Source: Candidatus Cryptobacteroides equifaecalis
GTDB lineage: Bacteria > Bacteroidota > Bacteroidia > Bacteroidales > UBA932
NCBI GenBank assembly: GCA_018064625.1
Contig: JAGHUW010000148.1
Location: forward strand, 1 to 35,688
DNA length: 35,688 bases
Direction: 5' to 3'
The notes beneath the pieces are model-generated. The model was not told where the DNA came from, did not search any database, and saw only the letters and a program-made list of their open reading frames with translations. Shown piece by piece: positions 8,970 through 17,346 of this stretch (position 1 is the stretch's first letter; each line of letters opens with the position of its first letter). A program made the position numbers and the translations under genes.

Positions 8970-9170
8970 ATGGCGGAACACAGGACAGGGAACGGCGAGT
9001 ACTGGTACGTGTTCATCAGCTGCGGCGTGGCCGTTGTGGCCAGCCACCTGAGCCTGAACACCCCGTACGAGAAGAGGCGCAGGAGAGCCGGCAACTGGTT
9101 TGCGGACAGCGCGAGCGCGCAGATGGTTGCGGATGAGATAAACTGCATTTTCAAACAAAAAAAACACTGA
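8970..9170 (+). CDS. Hypothetical protein
   Basis: 66-aa ORF in early operon. Confidence 0.45.
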   Translation: MAEHRTGNGEYWYVFISCGVAVVASHLSLNTPYEKRRRRAGNWFADSASAQMVADEINCIFKQKKH

Positions 9171-9172
9171 AT

Positions 9173-9373
9173 ATGGATATTTCATCAACGAGAAAAGTAA
9201 TTGCCGCAGGGTTCCGCATCATCAGATGCGATGATTACCCCTCAATCCGGATTAAGGAACGCACGGGTCAGAACGCGGCTTGGGTGACGCTGGAGAGCGG
9301 CTTCCAGTCAAAGGCGGCCAGGGACCGCCGCTTCAAGGAGCTTCTTAAGGATCAAAGGATAATCGAGGACTGA
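9173..9373 (+). CDS. Hypothetical protein
   Basis: 66-aa ORF in early operon. Confidence 0.45.
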   Translation: MDISSTRKVIAAGFRIIRCDDYPSIRIKERTGQNAAWVTLESGFQSKAARDRRFKELLKDQRIIED

Positions 9374-9375
9374 AC

Positions 9376-9720
9376 ATGATAATTGCAGTTGATTTTGACG
9401 GGACGCTCCACGACGGGGAGTACCCGAACATAGGCGAGCCGCTGAAGGATGCGGTCACGGTGATGAGGCAGCTTCACGATGAGGGGCACACGCTGATAAT
9501 ATGGTCCTGCAGGGCCGGTGCGGCGTACGATGACATGATACGCTGGCTGGAGGGGATGGAGATACCCTTCGACTGCGTGAACGAGCAGGATCCGGACAAC
9601 ATGGCCGCCTACGGCAACGACACCAGGAAGGTGTATGCGGACGTGTACATTGACGACCACAACATCGGCGGCATACCTCCGTGGAGGACCATATACAGGA
9701 AGATACGCGGGATGGCATAG
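9376..9720 (+). CDS. HAD-superfamily phosphatase
   Basis: MIIAVDFDGTLHDG motif I, LIIWSCRAG, VYIDDHNIGG. Confidence 0.75.
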   Translation: MIIAVDFDGTLHDGEYPNIGEPLKDAVTVMRQLHDEGHTLIIWSCRAGAAYDDMIRWLEGMEIPFDCVNEQDPDNMAAYGNDTRKVYADVYIDDHNIGGIPPWRTIYRKIRGMA

Positions 9721-9732
9721 CATTGCCGCGGG

Positions 9733-9828
9733 GGCGGTGAAAGCCGGACAAGAGGTGCAAGCCGGCGAGGGTTTTTGTATTGGTTATTTCCCTGTATTTG
9801 AGCCCGGGTTCGAATCCCGGCACCGCCG
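9733..9828 (+). tRNA. tRNA-like element with about 18-nt anticodon loop
   Basis: 7-bp acceptor ggcggtg(9733-9739)/caccgcc(9821-9827); D-like stem gccgg/ccggc; stem aggg(9768-9771)/ccct(9790-9793) enclosing 18 nt; T-arm ccggg-ttcgaat-cccgg; no encoded CCA. Confidence 0.5.
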
Positions 9829-9869
9829 CTGGAGACAGACATTATTAACCACATTAAATTTTTTGAACC

Positions 9870-10538
9870 ATGGAAGAAAAACAGATCAGAATGAGCGAGG
9901 AGGAACTCAGGGAGTTCCAGGCCTTCAGAGCCGAGAAGGCCAGGAAGGAGGAGGAAGCCAGGCGCAGGAGCGAGAGGGACAGCTACAGGGAGATGGTGGA
10001 TGCGGAGATTGCCGCCGCCATCCCGGAGCTCAGGAACATCAGCGGCGACCTCAAGGCGGTCAAGGACAAGGTGTATGAGAACTTCAGGGCCATCCTTGAG
10101 ATGAAAGCGGACATGTTCCGCAGGAACAGGGGCGAGGAGATGGGCAACTTCAGCCACACCTTCACCAGCAGCGACGGGCGCATGTGCATAGTCCTTGGCA
10201 GCAACGCCTGCGAGGGCTACCTCGACACTGCGGAGGACGGCGTTGCCATGGTGAGGGAGTACATCGAGTCACTGGCGATGGACGAGAAGAGCAGGGCCCT
10301 CGTGTCCATGGTGCTCAAGCTGCTTGCCCGCGACGCCAAGGGGACGCTCAAGGCCCAGCGCATAGTGCAGCTGCACAAGCTTGCCGACGAGTCCGGGAAC
10401 GCCAAGTTCCAGGAGGGCGTGAGGATAATTGAGGAGGCATACGTCCCGAGCCGCACCAGCACCTACATCAAGGCAAGGGTGAAGGACGACGACGGCGTGT
10501 GGAGGAACATCCCTCTCAGCATGACGGACGTGAACTGA
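9870..10538 (+). CDS. DUF3164-like phage protein
   Basis: Charged N-terminus then KADMFRRNRGEEMGNFSHTFTSSDGRMCIVLG...; typical of Mu-like early regions. Confidence 0.6.
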   Translation: MEEKQIRMSEEELREFQAFRAEKARKEEEARRRSERDSYREMVDAEIAAAIPELRNISGDLKAVKDKVYENFRAILEMKADMFRRNRGEEMGNFSHTFTSSDGRMCIVLGSNACEGYLDTAEDGVAMVREYIESLAMDEKSRALVSMVLKLLARDAKGTLKAQRIVQLHKLADESGNAKFQEGVRIIEEAYVPSRTSTYIKARVKDDDGVWRNIPLSMTDVN

Positions 10539-10568
10539 TTGTTTAACCATCGGCAGTGAAAAGATATC

Positions 10569-10826
10569 ATGAAGAAACCTGGAATAGATGAGATCTGCGG
10601 CATGCTGGTGCAGGCCGTGGCGGATGACGCAAGGCTTCCGGAGGAGGCCAGGGAGAACAGGCAGTCGGTGGTGTGCTCCGACAGGGATGGCGAGTGCTTC
10701 CTTGTGGTGAACGGCAGCGGCGGCGGGATGAGGGAGTGCTTCCGGAAGCTGCTCGGTCAGAGGCCTGACCTGAGGCAGGTGATGCAGGAGGCGATGAACG
10801 GGTTGTACGTTAACGGTATTTATTGA
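10569..10826 (+). CDS. Hypothetical protein
   Basis: 85-aa ORF. Confidence 0.45.
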   Translation: MKKPGIDEICGMLVQAVADDARLPEEARENRQSVVCSDRDGECFLVVNGSGGGMRECFRKLLGQRPDLRQVMQEAMNGLYVNGIY

Positions 10827-10841
10827 TAAAGGAGTTTCAAT

Positions 10842-11081
10842 ATGGGAAGACGGCGCAGAATCAAAGGCAACAGCTACAGGGCGAGGGTGCGTGAGGTGAA
10901 CCGCATATACGATGAACATCTCAACTCGGGGCTGAGCAACCGGGAGATACTGCGCCGTTACATATACCCCGTTTATCCGATAAGCGAGTCGACGCTGTAC
11001 AACATGCTCAAGGCCGAGTTCCGGCTCCAGATGGACCGGGACGAAGGGCCTACGCTTTTCGACAACGAACAATTAAATTGA
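10842..11081 (+). CDS. Hypothetical small basic protein, possibly DNA-binding
   Basis: 79 aa; MGRRRRIKGNSYRARVREVNRIYDEHLNSGLSNREILRRYIYPVYPISESTLYNML, HTH-like. Confidence 0.5.
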   Translation: MGRRRRIKGNSYRARVREVNRIYDEHLNSGLSNREILRRYIYPVYPISESTLYNMLKAEFRLQMDRDEGPTLFDNEQLN

Positions 11082-11545
11082 AGATAACTGAAATGGAAAA
11101 ACTTTACAACGAACTAATGGCCTATCTCCAGAGTCATGCGGAAGATCTGGGCATCAGCTCCATTGATGAGGACTGGGGGCAGCTGGAGGCGCTGCTCAAC
11201 GGAGAGGACACATATCCGGTAACATTCCCGTGCCTGCTCATATCGTTCAGCGAGACCCAGTGGAGCGACCTCCAGTCCGCCGCCGCGAAGCAGAGGGGCG
11301 ATATGAGGATAACCACCAGGCTCGCTTTCGACTGCTGGGACGACACGCACGCCGGATCGGAGCAGCAGTGCTACGGGGCGGTCAGGCACCATGTGGCCGG
11401 TGAGCTCCACAATCTCCTGCAGGGAAAGAGGCCGGAATCGGTGAACGGCGCAAGCGCACTCAGCAGAGCGGCATCACGCACGATATCCCTGCCTCACGGC
11501 ATCAAGGTGTACGAAACGGATTACAGACTGAGGCTCAACGGCTAG
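11078..11545 (+). CDS. Hypothetical phage protein
   Basis: 155-aa ORF overlapping previous stop. Confidence 0.5.
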   Translation: MKITEMEKLYNELMAYLQSHAEDLGISSIDEDWGQLEALLNGEDTYPVTFPCLLISFSETQWSDLQSAAAKQRGDMRITTRLAFDCWDDTHAGSEQQCYGAVRHHVAGELHNLLQGKRPESVNGASALSRAASRTISLPHGIKVYETDYRLRLNG

Positions 11546-11576
11546 GATATGGAGAAAGATAACAGGCTTGGGAGTT

Positions 11577-12719
11577 ATGACTAAAGAAAGACAGATAATG
11601 CTCGCAAACTTCATGGAAAGAAGATTCCTTGGCGCAGCTAACGCCAATGCGTCCGCAATGCATTATGATATGTCCTTCCCTGAGCTCTTGCGCTATCTGA
11701 ACGAGGCGGAGACGTTGGGCATGAAAAGTTACAAGGCATATTTTGTGAGCCACGGTGCAGAGATCCTTATGAAGTCAAAGCCACATGAACAGCAGAGCAA
11801 GGCACTGATATGCGATTTCCTTTCAGCAAACAACCTGATAAAGTTGAGGAAACGCAGCTCGCAAAAGCAATGCGGCCAACCTGTAGTCAAGCTGGAGAGG
11901 CTGAACGATGCCGAAGTGAAAAAACTCAATACGTTCCTTGTATGGCTGCAGAATCACTATGACTATTCACAGCACTCATTGCAATCCTACATGTATTCAC
12001 TGGCAGACTTTTTCAGCTATTTCCAGAATTTCAGTGAGGCGAATGTCAGAGCTTATATCAACGACATGGAGGCAAACAGAAAATATAAGCCTTCCACCGT
12101 TGCATTGCGAATGACTGCCTTGAAGATGTACGCGCAGTCCTTGGGAAAGGCCATATCCATCAAGAGGAGAAAGATGTCGCGAAATCTTAACACCGAGAAT
12201 GTGCCGTCTGAAAGGGAGTACAGAAAGCTGCTTGATTACTTGAGAAATAGAAGTATTAAGGATTATCTCATTGTTAGAGTTTTGGCGACAACTGGTGCCA
12301 GGCACTCAGAGTTGCTGATGATGAGGTGGGAAGACATTCTCAAGGGTGAGTTGGTGCTGAAAGGCAAAGGTGCTAAGTTCAGGCGTTTCTTCTTCACCAG
12401 AGAGTTGATTCAGGAGGTTCAGGCTTCACAATTACATGGATATATAGAGGCTAGCCGGTTTTCGCCCGGAGGAGTTCGATCAGACAGGTGCCTGGGGGAG
12501 CACATGAAACAATGGGCGGACGCCTGCGGAATTGACAGGAGCAAGTTGCACCCTCACGCTTTCCGCCATTTTTTCGCCAAAATGTATCTCAAGAGCAACA
12601 AGGATGTTGTTCAGCTCGCTGAATTGCTAGGACATGAGAGTATCGATACAACAAGAATATATTTACAAAAGACAAAAGATGAACAACAAAGAGACTTTAA
12701 TAAGACAGTTGCTTGGTAA
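11577..12719 (+). CDS. Tyrosine-type site-specific recombinase
   Basis: TGARHSELL, HPHAFRHFFAKMYL, LGHESIDTTRIYL catalytic motifs. Confidence 0.88.
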   Translation: MTKERQIMLANFMERRFLGAANANASAMHYDMSFPELLRYLNEAETLGMKSYKAYFVSHGAEILMKSKPHEQQSKALICDFLSANNLIKLRKRSSQKQCGQPVVKLERLNDAEVKKLNTFLVWLQNHYDYSQHSLQSYMYSLADFFSYFQNFSEANVRAYINDMEANRKYKPSTVALRMTALKMYAQSLGKAISIKRRKMSRNLNTENVPSEREYRKLLDYLRNRSIKDYLIVRVLATTGARHSELLMMRWEDILKGELVLKGKGAKFRRFFFTRELIQEVQASQLHGYIEASRFSPGGVRSDRCLGEHMKQWADACGIDRSKLHPHAFRHFFAKMYLKSNKDVVQLAELLGHESIDTTRIYLQKTKDEQQRDFNKTVAW

Positions 12720-13692
12720 CATTGAATCCCTGAAGGACACTGCCAAGTTATTCGATGATGAAACCTTGTCGATATATACTGAGACCGGGCACGTTGACTG
12801 TGATTTTCTTACAAGGTTTCTGGAAACATTATCAATGCTCGCAGATGTTCAGGTATATTTTCAGAAAAGATTGAACAAATTTCTGGGAATAACTGATGAG
12901 CCTGTGAACAGGAAGGCTCTTAAAAAAACATCAGGCATAAAGATGACACCTGAGGAAGTTTTCAGAGCGTGCAGATTCGAGGATAATATAGTACATCTTC
13001 CTGACATCCAGCTTGAGAAAAAGACTTACGAAGAAGTCAAGAACCGCATAGAACAAGCAGGTGGCTCCTGGACTGGCGGCAAGGTGCAGGGATTCACATT
13101 CCCGTTCAACGCTGAGAGAGTGTGGAGCATCCTCAAGACCGGGGGAAAATGCAATCTTCAGCAGGAATTCCAGTTCTTCGAGACTCCTGATGAAATTGCG
13201 GACTGGCTTGTTTCTCTTGCCGGAGAAATCATGGAAACAGACAGAGTTCTTGAACCATCAGCCGGTCGTGGTTCCTTAATAAGGGCGATCGGGCGGCAAT
13301 GCCCTGGTAAATCGGTTGATTGTTATGAGCTCATGCCTGAGAATCAAGAACTGCTTGCCCAAATTAATACGGCAAATATCATCGGAAACGACTTCATGCT
13401 TGAATGCCAGGGCGAATATGACAAGATAATTGCGAATCCGCCTTTTTCCGGCAATCAGGATATCAAACATGTCAGACGAATGTATGAGCTGCTTGCTGAT
13501 GGTGGCACGCTGGCGGCCATCACATCAAGGCACTGGATTTTTGGGGAGGAGTCAGTTTGTTCTGAATTCAGAACATGGCTTGATTCTGTGAATGGGAACA
13601 GGTATGATATAGAGCAGGGAGCCTTCAAAAATTCAGGTACTCAGATAGGTACAGCGGCTGTTGTTGTAACAAAAAAGAAGAAACAGCCATGA
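12679..13692 (+). CDS. N6-adenine-type DNA methyltransferase
   Basis: VLEPSAGRGSLIRAI SAM motif and NPPF catalytic motif; starts 41 nt inside the recombinase gene. Confidence 0.8.
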   Translation: MNNKETLIRQLLGNIESLKDTAKLFDDETLSIYTETGHVDCDFLTRFLETLSMLADVQVYFQKRLNKFLGITDEPVNRKALKKTSGIKMTPEEVFRACRFEDNIVHLPDIQLEKKTYEEVKNRIEQAGGSWTGGKVQGFTFPFNAERVWSILKTGGKCNLQQEFQFFETPDEIADWLVSLAGEIMETDRVLEPSAGRGSLIRAIGRQCPGKSVDCYELMPENQELLAQINTANIIGNDFMLECQGEYDKIIANPPFSGNQDIKHVRRMYELLADGGTLAAITSRHWIFGEESVCSEFRTWLDSVNGNRYDIEQGAFKNSGTQIGTAAVVVTKKKKQP

Positions 13693-14327
13693 GCGGGAGA
13701 TTGTGGACGCCATACGAGGACGAGGTGCTAAGGACCATGTACCCGGACCATTTCGCAGGCGAGATAAGCGGGGTTCTGGGCAGAACCGTGCGCTCCATAT
13801 ACACCAGAGTCAGGATGCTGGGATTGAAGTCCCCAAGGGAAAAGATAGTGAGGTCAGGGAAGATGTCATGCGAGGATCCGAGGGTGAAGGCTGCACGGTT
13901 CAGGAAAGGGCATGTGCCGGTGAACAAGGGAAAGAGAATGAGCCCGGAGCTGTACGCCAAGTGCGCCACCACAATGTTCAGGAAGGGCAACAGGCCGGTG
14001 AACCATCGCCAGGTGGGAAGCGAGAGAGTGAATGTGGAGGGATATGTGGAGGTGAAGGTCTCGGAGCCCAACAAGTGGCGCCTGAAGCACCGGGTGGTCT
14101 GGGAGCAGGCCAACGGCCCGATACCTCCGGGACACAACGTGCAGTTCAGGGACGGGAACAGGCGGAACTGCGGGCTTGACAACCTTTACCTCATAAGCCG
14201 CGCCGACCAGCTGAGGAACGAGAACAGCATGGAGGCCAGGTACCCGGAGGAGCTGCGCAGCGTGATCAGGCTCAGGGGGACACTTATAAGACAAATAACC
14301 ATTCACAACAGAAAACAAAGACAATGA
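13689..14327 (+). CDS. HNH endonuclease-like protein with N-terminal HTH
   Basis: HRVVWEQANGPIPPGHNVQFRDGNRRNCGLDNLYLISRADQ. Confidence 0.7.
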   Translation: MSGRLWTPYEDEVLRTMYPDHFAGEISGVLGRTVRSIYTRVRMLGLKSPREKIVRSGKMSCEDPRVKAARFRKGHVPVNKGKRMSPELYAKCATTMFRKGNRPVNHRQVGSERVNVEGYVEVKVSEPNKWRLKHRVVWEQANGPIPPGHNVQFRDGNRRNCGLDNLYLISRADQLRNENSMEARYPEELRSVIRLRGTLIRQITIHNRKQRQ

Positions 14328-14620
14328 GCAAAAGGAATTTATCACTCGATGCGCTGAAGTCGCATCTTTTTGAAGCCATAGAGAGCGTCAAGAACATCAA
14401 TGACAGCGAGGCTTCCGAGAACGAGAAACTGAGCCTGGACCAGGCAAGGACAATCGTTGACCTCTCCGGGAGGATAATCGAGGTCTACAAGGTCCAGGTG
14501 GACGCCTTCAAGACCATTGAAAGGATGTCCGACGTTGGCAAGGCGCAGATATTTCTGGGCAATGCCGGAATAATCGATGCCGACACCATGGTAGACGGCA
14601 CAAAGAGACTGCAGCAGTGA
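14324..14620 (+). CDS. Hypothetical phage protein
   Basis: 98-aa ORF with ATGA overlap to upstream gene. Confidence 0.5.
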   Translation: MSKRNLSLDALKSHLFEAIESVKNINDSEASENEKLSLDQARTIVDLSGRIIEVYKVQVDAFKTIERMSDVGKAQIFLGNAGIIDADTMVDGTKRLQQ

Positions 14621-14627
14621 AAAACCA

Positions 14628-15140
14628 ATGAGCAAGGGAACCATGAAAACGAATCTGTCGGCCAGGGAGAAGGCCGAGGCCAGAAAGGCCATGAAGAAGG
14701 AGATATTCCAGCACATAGCCGGAACATCCGTTCCGAACATGATGAAGCTTGTCTTCGTGCTGGCCAAGACGCTGGAGCTGCTTGATGAGCAGACGTTCCA
14801 GATGATCAGGGGCATATTCAGGGCCCACGGCTATATCGTGCAGGAGAATGACATCCTCTCCGGAATAGCCGACTACTGCAGGAAGCGCAGGCAGGCCAGC
14901 GCGAGCTTCGAGGACAGGTACGAGCAGATGATTGCCAGCACCACCTTCAATGCCGGAGGCGTGGAGATGTACGACCATTTCAACGAGGACTGCAACGAGA
15001 TCCTGCGCCTTGTGATGCTCTACCTCGACAGGTGTGCCGGCAGCGACTCCGCCCACCTGCAGGTGTTCGGACTGCTGGAGGGTATGCCGTCATCCGGACT
15101 GTTCACCCCGGAGGACATTCAGAGGTTTGTGATGAGATAG
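14628..15140 (+). CDS. Hypothetical phage protein
   Basis: 170-aa ORF in operon context. Confidence 0.5.
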   Translation: MSKGTMKTNLSAREKAEARKAMKKEIFQHIAGTSVPNMMKLVFVLAKTLELLDEQTFQMIRGIFRAHGYIVQENDILSGIADYCRKRRQASASFEDRYEQMIASTTFNAGGVEMYDHFNEDCNEILRLVMLYLDRCAGSDSAHLQVFGLLEGMPSSGLFTPEDIQRFVMR

Positions 15141-15144
15141 AGAT

Positions 15145-15441
15145 ATGCCACCGAAGAATATGCACATTGACTTTTCTGACTTCAAGCTGAAGCTTGTTTC
15201 CCCCACTGGACAGGTACTTGACTTAAATCCAATGCAACGAACTGTGTCCTTATGCCCGGAAAAGGCAACTGAGACGAAAAGATATGGAACGGGACGGATA
15301 GAGTGCAAATTTAAAATTACGACTGCGAGCAGGAGGACGATAATTCGCTTGAAGCAAATGGCCGGTATGATGAAGAAGCCGACAACCTCATACATAACTC
15401 TGAGGAGGAACTGCGCCAAACGCAACAAATTAATAAACTAA
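15145..15441 (+). CDS. Hypothetical protein
   Basis: 98-aa ORF. Confidence 0.4.
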   Translation: MPPKNMHIDFSDFKLKLVSPTGQVLDLNPMQRTVSLCPEKATETKRYGTGRIECKFKITTASRRTIIRLKQMAGMMKKPTTSYITLRRNCAKRNKLIN

Positions 15442-15457
15442 ATTTTTATACAAGATT

Positions 15458-15961
15458 ATGAAAACACTACTGTTTCTGTCATTTCTGACATTCGTCGCCG
15501 GACTTGCAAGGTTCATGCAAGAGTACGGCATTGTTGAATCATATTCCCGCTACGGCCTCAACTGTGAGAGGTCCAGGATGAACAGGAATGCAAACTGGTG
15601 GAGTGTGAGCACCATCGCAAGTGCAATACTGCTGATTCCGGTATGCCTGGAGATTGGCGAGGGGAGCCTGCTGCAGTGCATCTGCTTCATCACACCGCTC
15701 ACGCTGCTGGTGATAGGCTTCACTCCGGATTTTGAAAAGGATCATACGACATACGTTGTCCATCATGTTGCAGGCTATTTATGTGGAGCTCTGACCGTGG
15801 TTCTGGCCGTGTTCGTGTTCTGCAACTGGCTTGCGTTGATGCTTGCCATTGTTACCATGGTAACGATTGGTCTGGTAACACGCAGCATCAGGAAATGCTA
15901 TTGCCTGTGGCTCGAGCTCAGCATGTACATGTATGTTTACATAACGCTTCTGATGGCATGA
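15458..15961 (+). CDS. Multi-TM membrane protein
   Basis: 167 aa with several hydrophobic helices. Confidence 0.55.
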   Translation: MKTLLFLSFLTFVAGLARFMQEYGIVESYSRYGLNCERSRMNRNANWWSVSTIASAILLIPVCLEIGEGSLLQCICFITPLTLLVIGFTPDFEKDHTTYVVHHVAGYLCGALTVVLAVFVFCNWLALMLAIVTMVTIGLVTRSIRKCYCLWLELSMYMYVYITLLMA

Positions 15962-16263
15962 GAAAGCCTGGCGGTATAATAGTTGAAAATGCCGGTGTGG
16001 TTTTGCCGCAGCCGGAAGTGGTACGTCCGCTTAAAGCCATGGAGTCATTGATGAAGACGCCAAAGGACGACAACAAGGACATTCCGGGCTTTTATGACCA
16101 GCCCTTGGTTACAGCGGAAGTTGAATCGATAAGGATAGCCAGAAGCGGAGCATACGGCGTGCCGGAGCAGAACTTCAAGATTTATCCCGAACTTTCCTGC
16201 AGGATCATCGGCCTTGTCATTGAGAGGCTCGCGGAGCTCGATAGGGAGTTCGAACGGCTGTAG
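15958..16263 (+). CDS. Hypothetical protein
   Basis: MRKPGGIIVENAGVVLPQPEVV...; ATGA overlap with upstream stop. Confidence 0.5.
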   Translation: MRKPGGIIVENAGVVLPQPEVVRPLKAMESLMKTPKDDNKDIPGFYDQPLVTAEVESIRIARSGAYGVPEQNFKIYPELSCRIIGLVIERLAELDREFERL

Positions 16264-16327
16264 CAGCGGGAAAAAGAACTGTCACGGCAAGATCATATAC
16301 AATCAATAGCGTATTCCTGCAGTTGAG

Positions 16328-16365
16328 CGGCTGCTGTCTGGTAACAGGCGGCAGCCGTTTCATTT
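16328..16365. terminator. Strong hairpin terminator at convergence of early (+) and head (-) operons
   Basis: CGGCTGCTGTCTG-GTAA-CAGGCGGCAGCCG: 13-bp stem (2 G-U) with GTAA tetraloop, then tttcattt on + strand. Confidence 0.7.
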
Positions 16366-16953
16366 CAGGTCCAGGACCTTCATCACTTCGGTTTCGATTA
16401 TTGTCCTTGCGGACTGCGTAAGATCCCCGGACTCTCCCATGAACTGGCGTCTGGGTATGCTGGCCCTTACCGTGAGCGACGTCTTCTTCGTGAGGGCGAG
16501 ACCTTTCCACATTTCGGCCTCCTTGGAGTCACCGCCCTGCTTTTTCCTGCCCCCTCCGGATTTGTAGTACATGGCCCATGCGAATCGGCGCATCTTCTGT
16601 GACACCTTGGGGTGTGTGGTCACGGTGCCTCCCTCGTTGTGTATCCCGGCATAGACGATGTTGGAGAATATGGTTACCGAACCCCGTCCGGGCGTGTATC
16701 CTATGGAATTGTACAGCACCTTGCGGCTGGACAGCAGCGGTCCTCTCCTGGAGTCGGCGCCGTTGCCTAGCAGCTGTCTCCGGGTCTTCTGCCATGCGTG
16801 CAGGCCTCCGTCCTGGAACCCTCCCTTGCGGAAGTTCTCCTGAAACAGCGACTTCGCCCTGGCTCCTATCTTTATGGGGAGCGTGCGGTTCATCAGCCTC
16901 TCGAACTCCGGGCCGATACGTTTGAGGTGGTCGAAGAACTCCTTTTCCGTCAT
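16360..16953 (-). CDS. Mu gpG-like virion morphogenesis protein
   Basis: IGARAKSLFQENFRKGGFQDGGLHAWQKTRR...IHNEGGTVTTHPKVSQKMRRFAWAMYYK. Confidence 0.75.
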   Translation of the reverse strand: MTEKEFFDHLKRIGPEFERLMNRTLPIKIGARAKSLFQENFRKGGFQDGGLHAWQKTRRQLLGNGADSRRGPLLSSRKVLYNSIGYTPGRGSVTIFSNIVYAGIHNEGGTVTTHPKVSQKMRRFAWAMYYKSGGGRKKQGGDSKEAEMWKGLALTKKTSLTVRASIPRRQFMGESGDLTQSARTIIETEVMKVLDLK

Positions 16954-17222
16954 TTTCTTCCTGCCTGATAAAGGTTCTCCTGAAGGAGGAATCCGAGGAG
17001 GTACCAGATGCGGTCTTCAATCTTCCTGAGACAGATTTCAAGGCCGATCTTTTCGTCATAGGCTGACGGATCCACGCAGGTGGTGGACTCGCGGAGGGTG
17101 AAGCCGTTCTTCATCCGGACTGTCACGCAGCACACCGGCTTGTCGAACTCCATCTCGGTGCGGCACACGACATCCTGCATGTTCTCGGCGACCTGTTCCT
17201 TTGTTACAGAAATTTGTGGCAT
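16950..17222 (-). CDS. Phage Gp49/66-like protein
   Basis: VCCVTVRMKNGFTLRESTTCVDPSAYDEKIGLEICLRKIEDRIWYLLGFLLQE. Confidence 0.65.
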   Translation of the reverse strand: MPQISVTKEQVAENMQDVVCRTEMEFDKPVCCVTVRMKNGFTLRESTTCVDPSAYDEKIGLEICLRKIEDRIWYLLGFLLQENLYQAGRK

Positions 17223-17248
17223 AAGTGCTTGGATTTAAAAATTGTTTG

Positions 17249-17346
17249 TATATTTGCAGTGATTCCTTTTATGGAAGTGAGCGTCCCGCAAGGGTCGCAC
17301 AGCTTGTCCGGCCTCAGAGTCTTCTCTGGGGCCGCCCCATTTTTAT
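17249..17346 (+). ncRNA. Candidate small structured RNA with -7-like element and terminator
   Basis: TATATTTGCAGTG (same 13-mer as early promoter 3887-3899); hairpin gcgtccc-gcaa-gggtcgc; hairpin ggcctcagag-tctt-ctctggggcc then gccccATTTTTAT. Confidence 0.4.
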
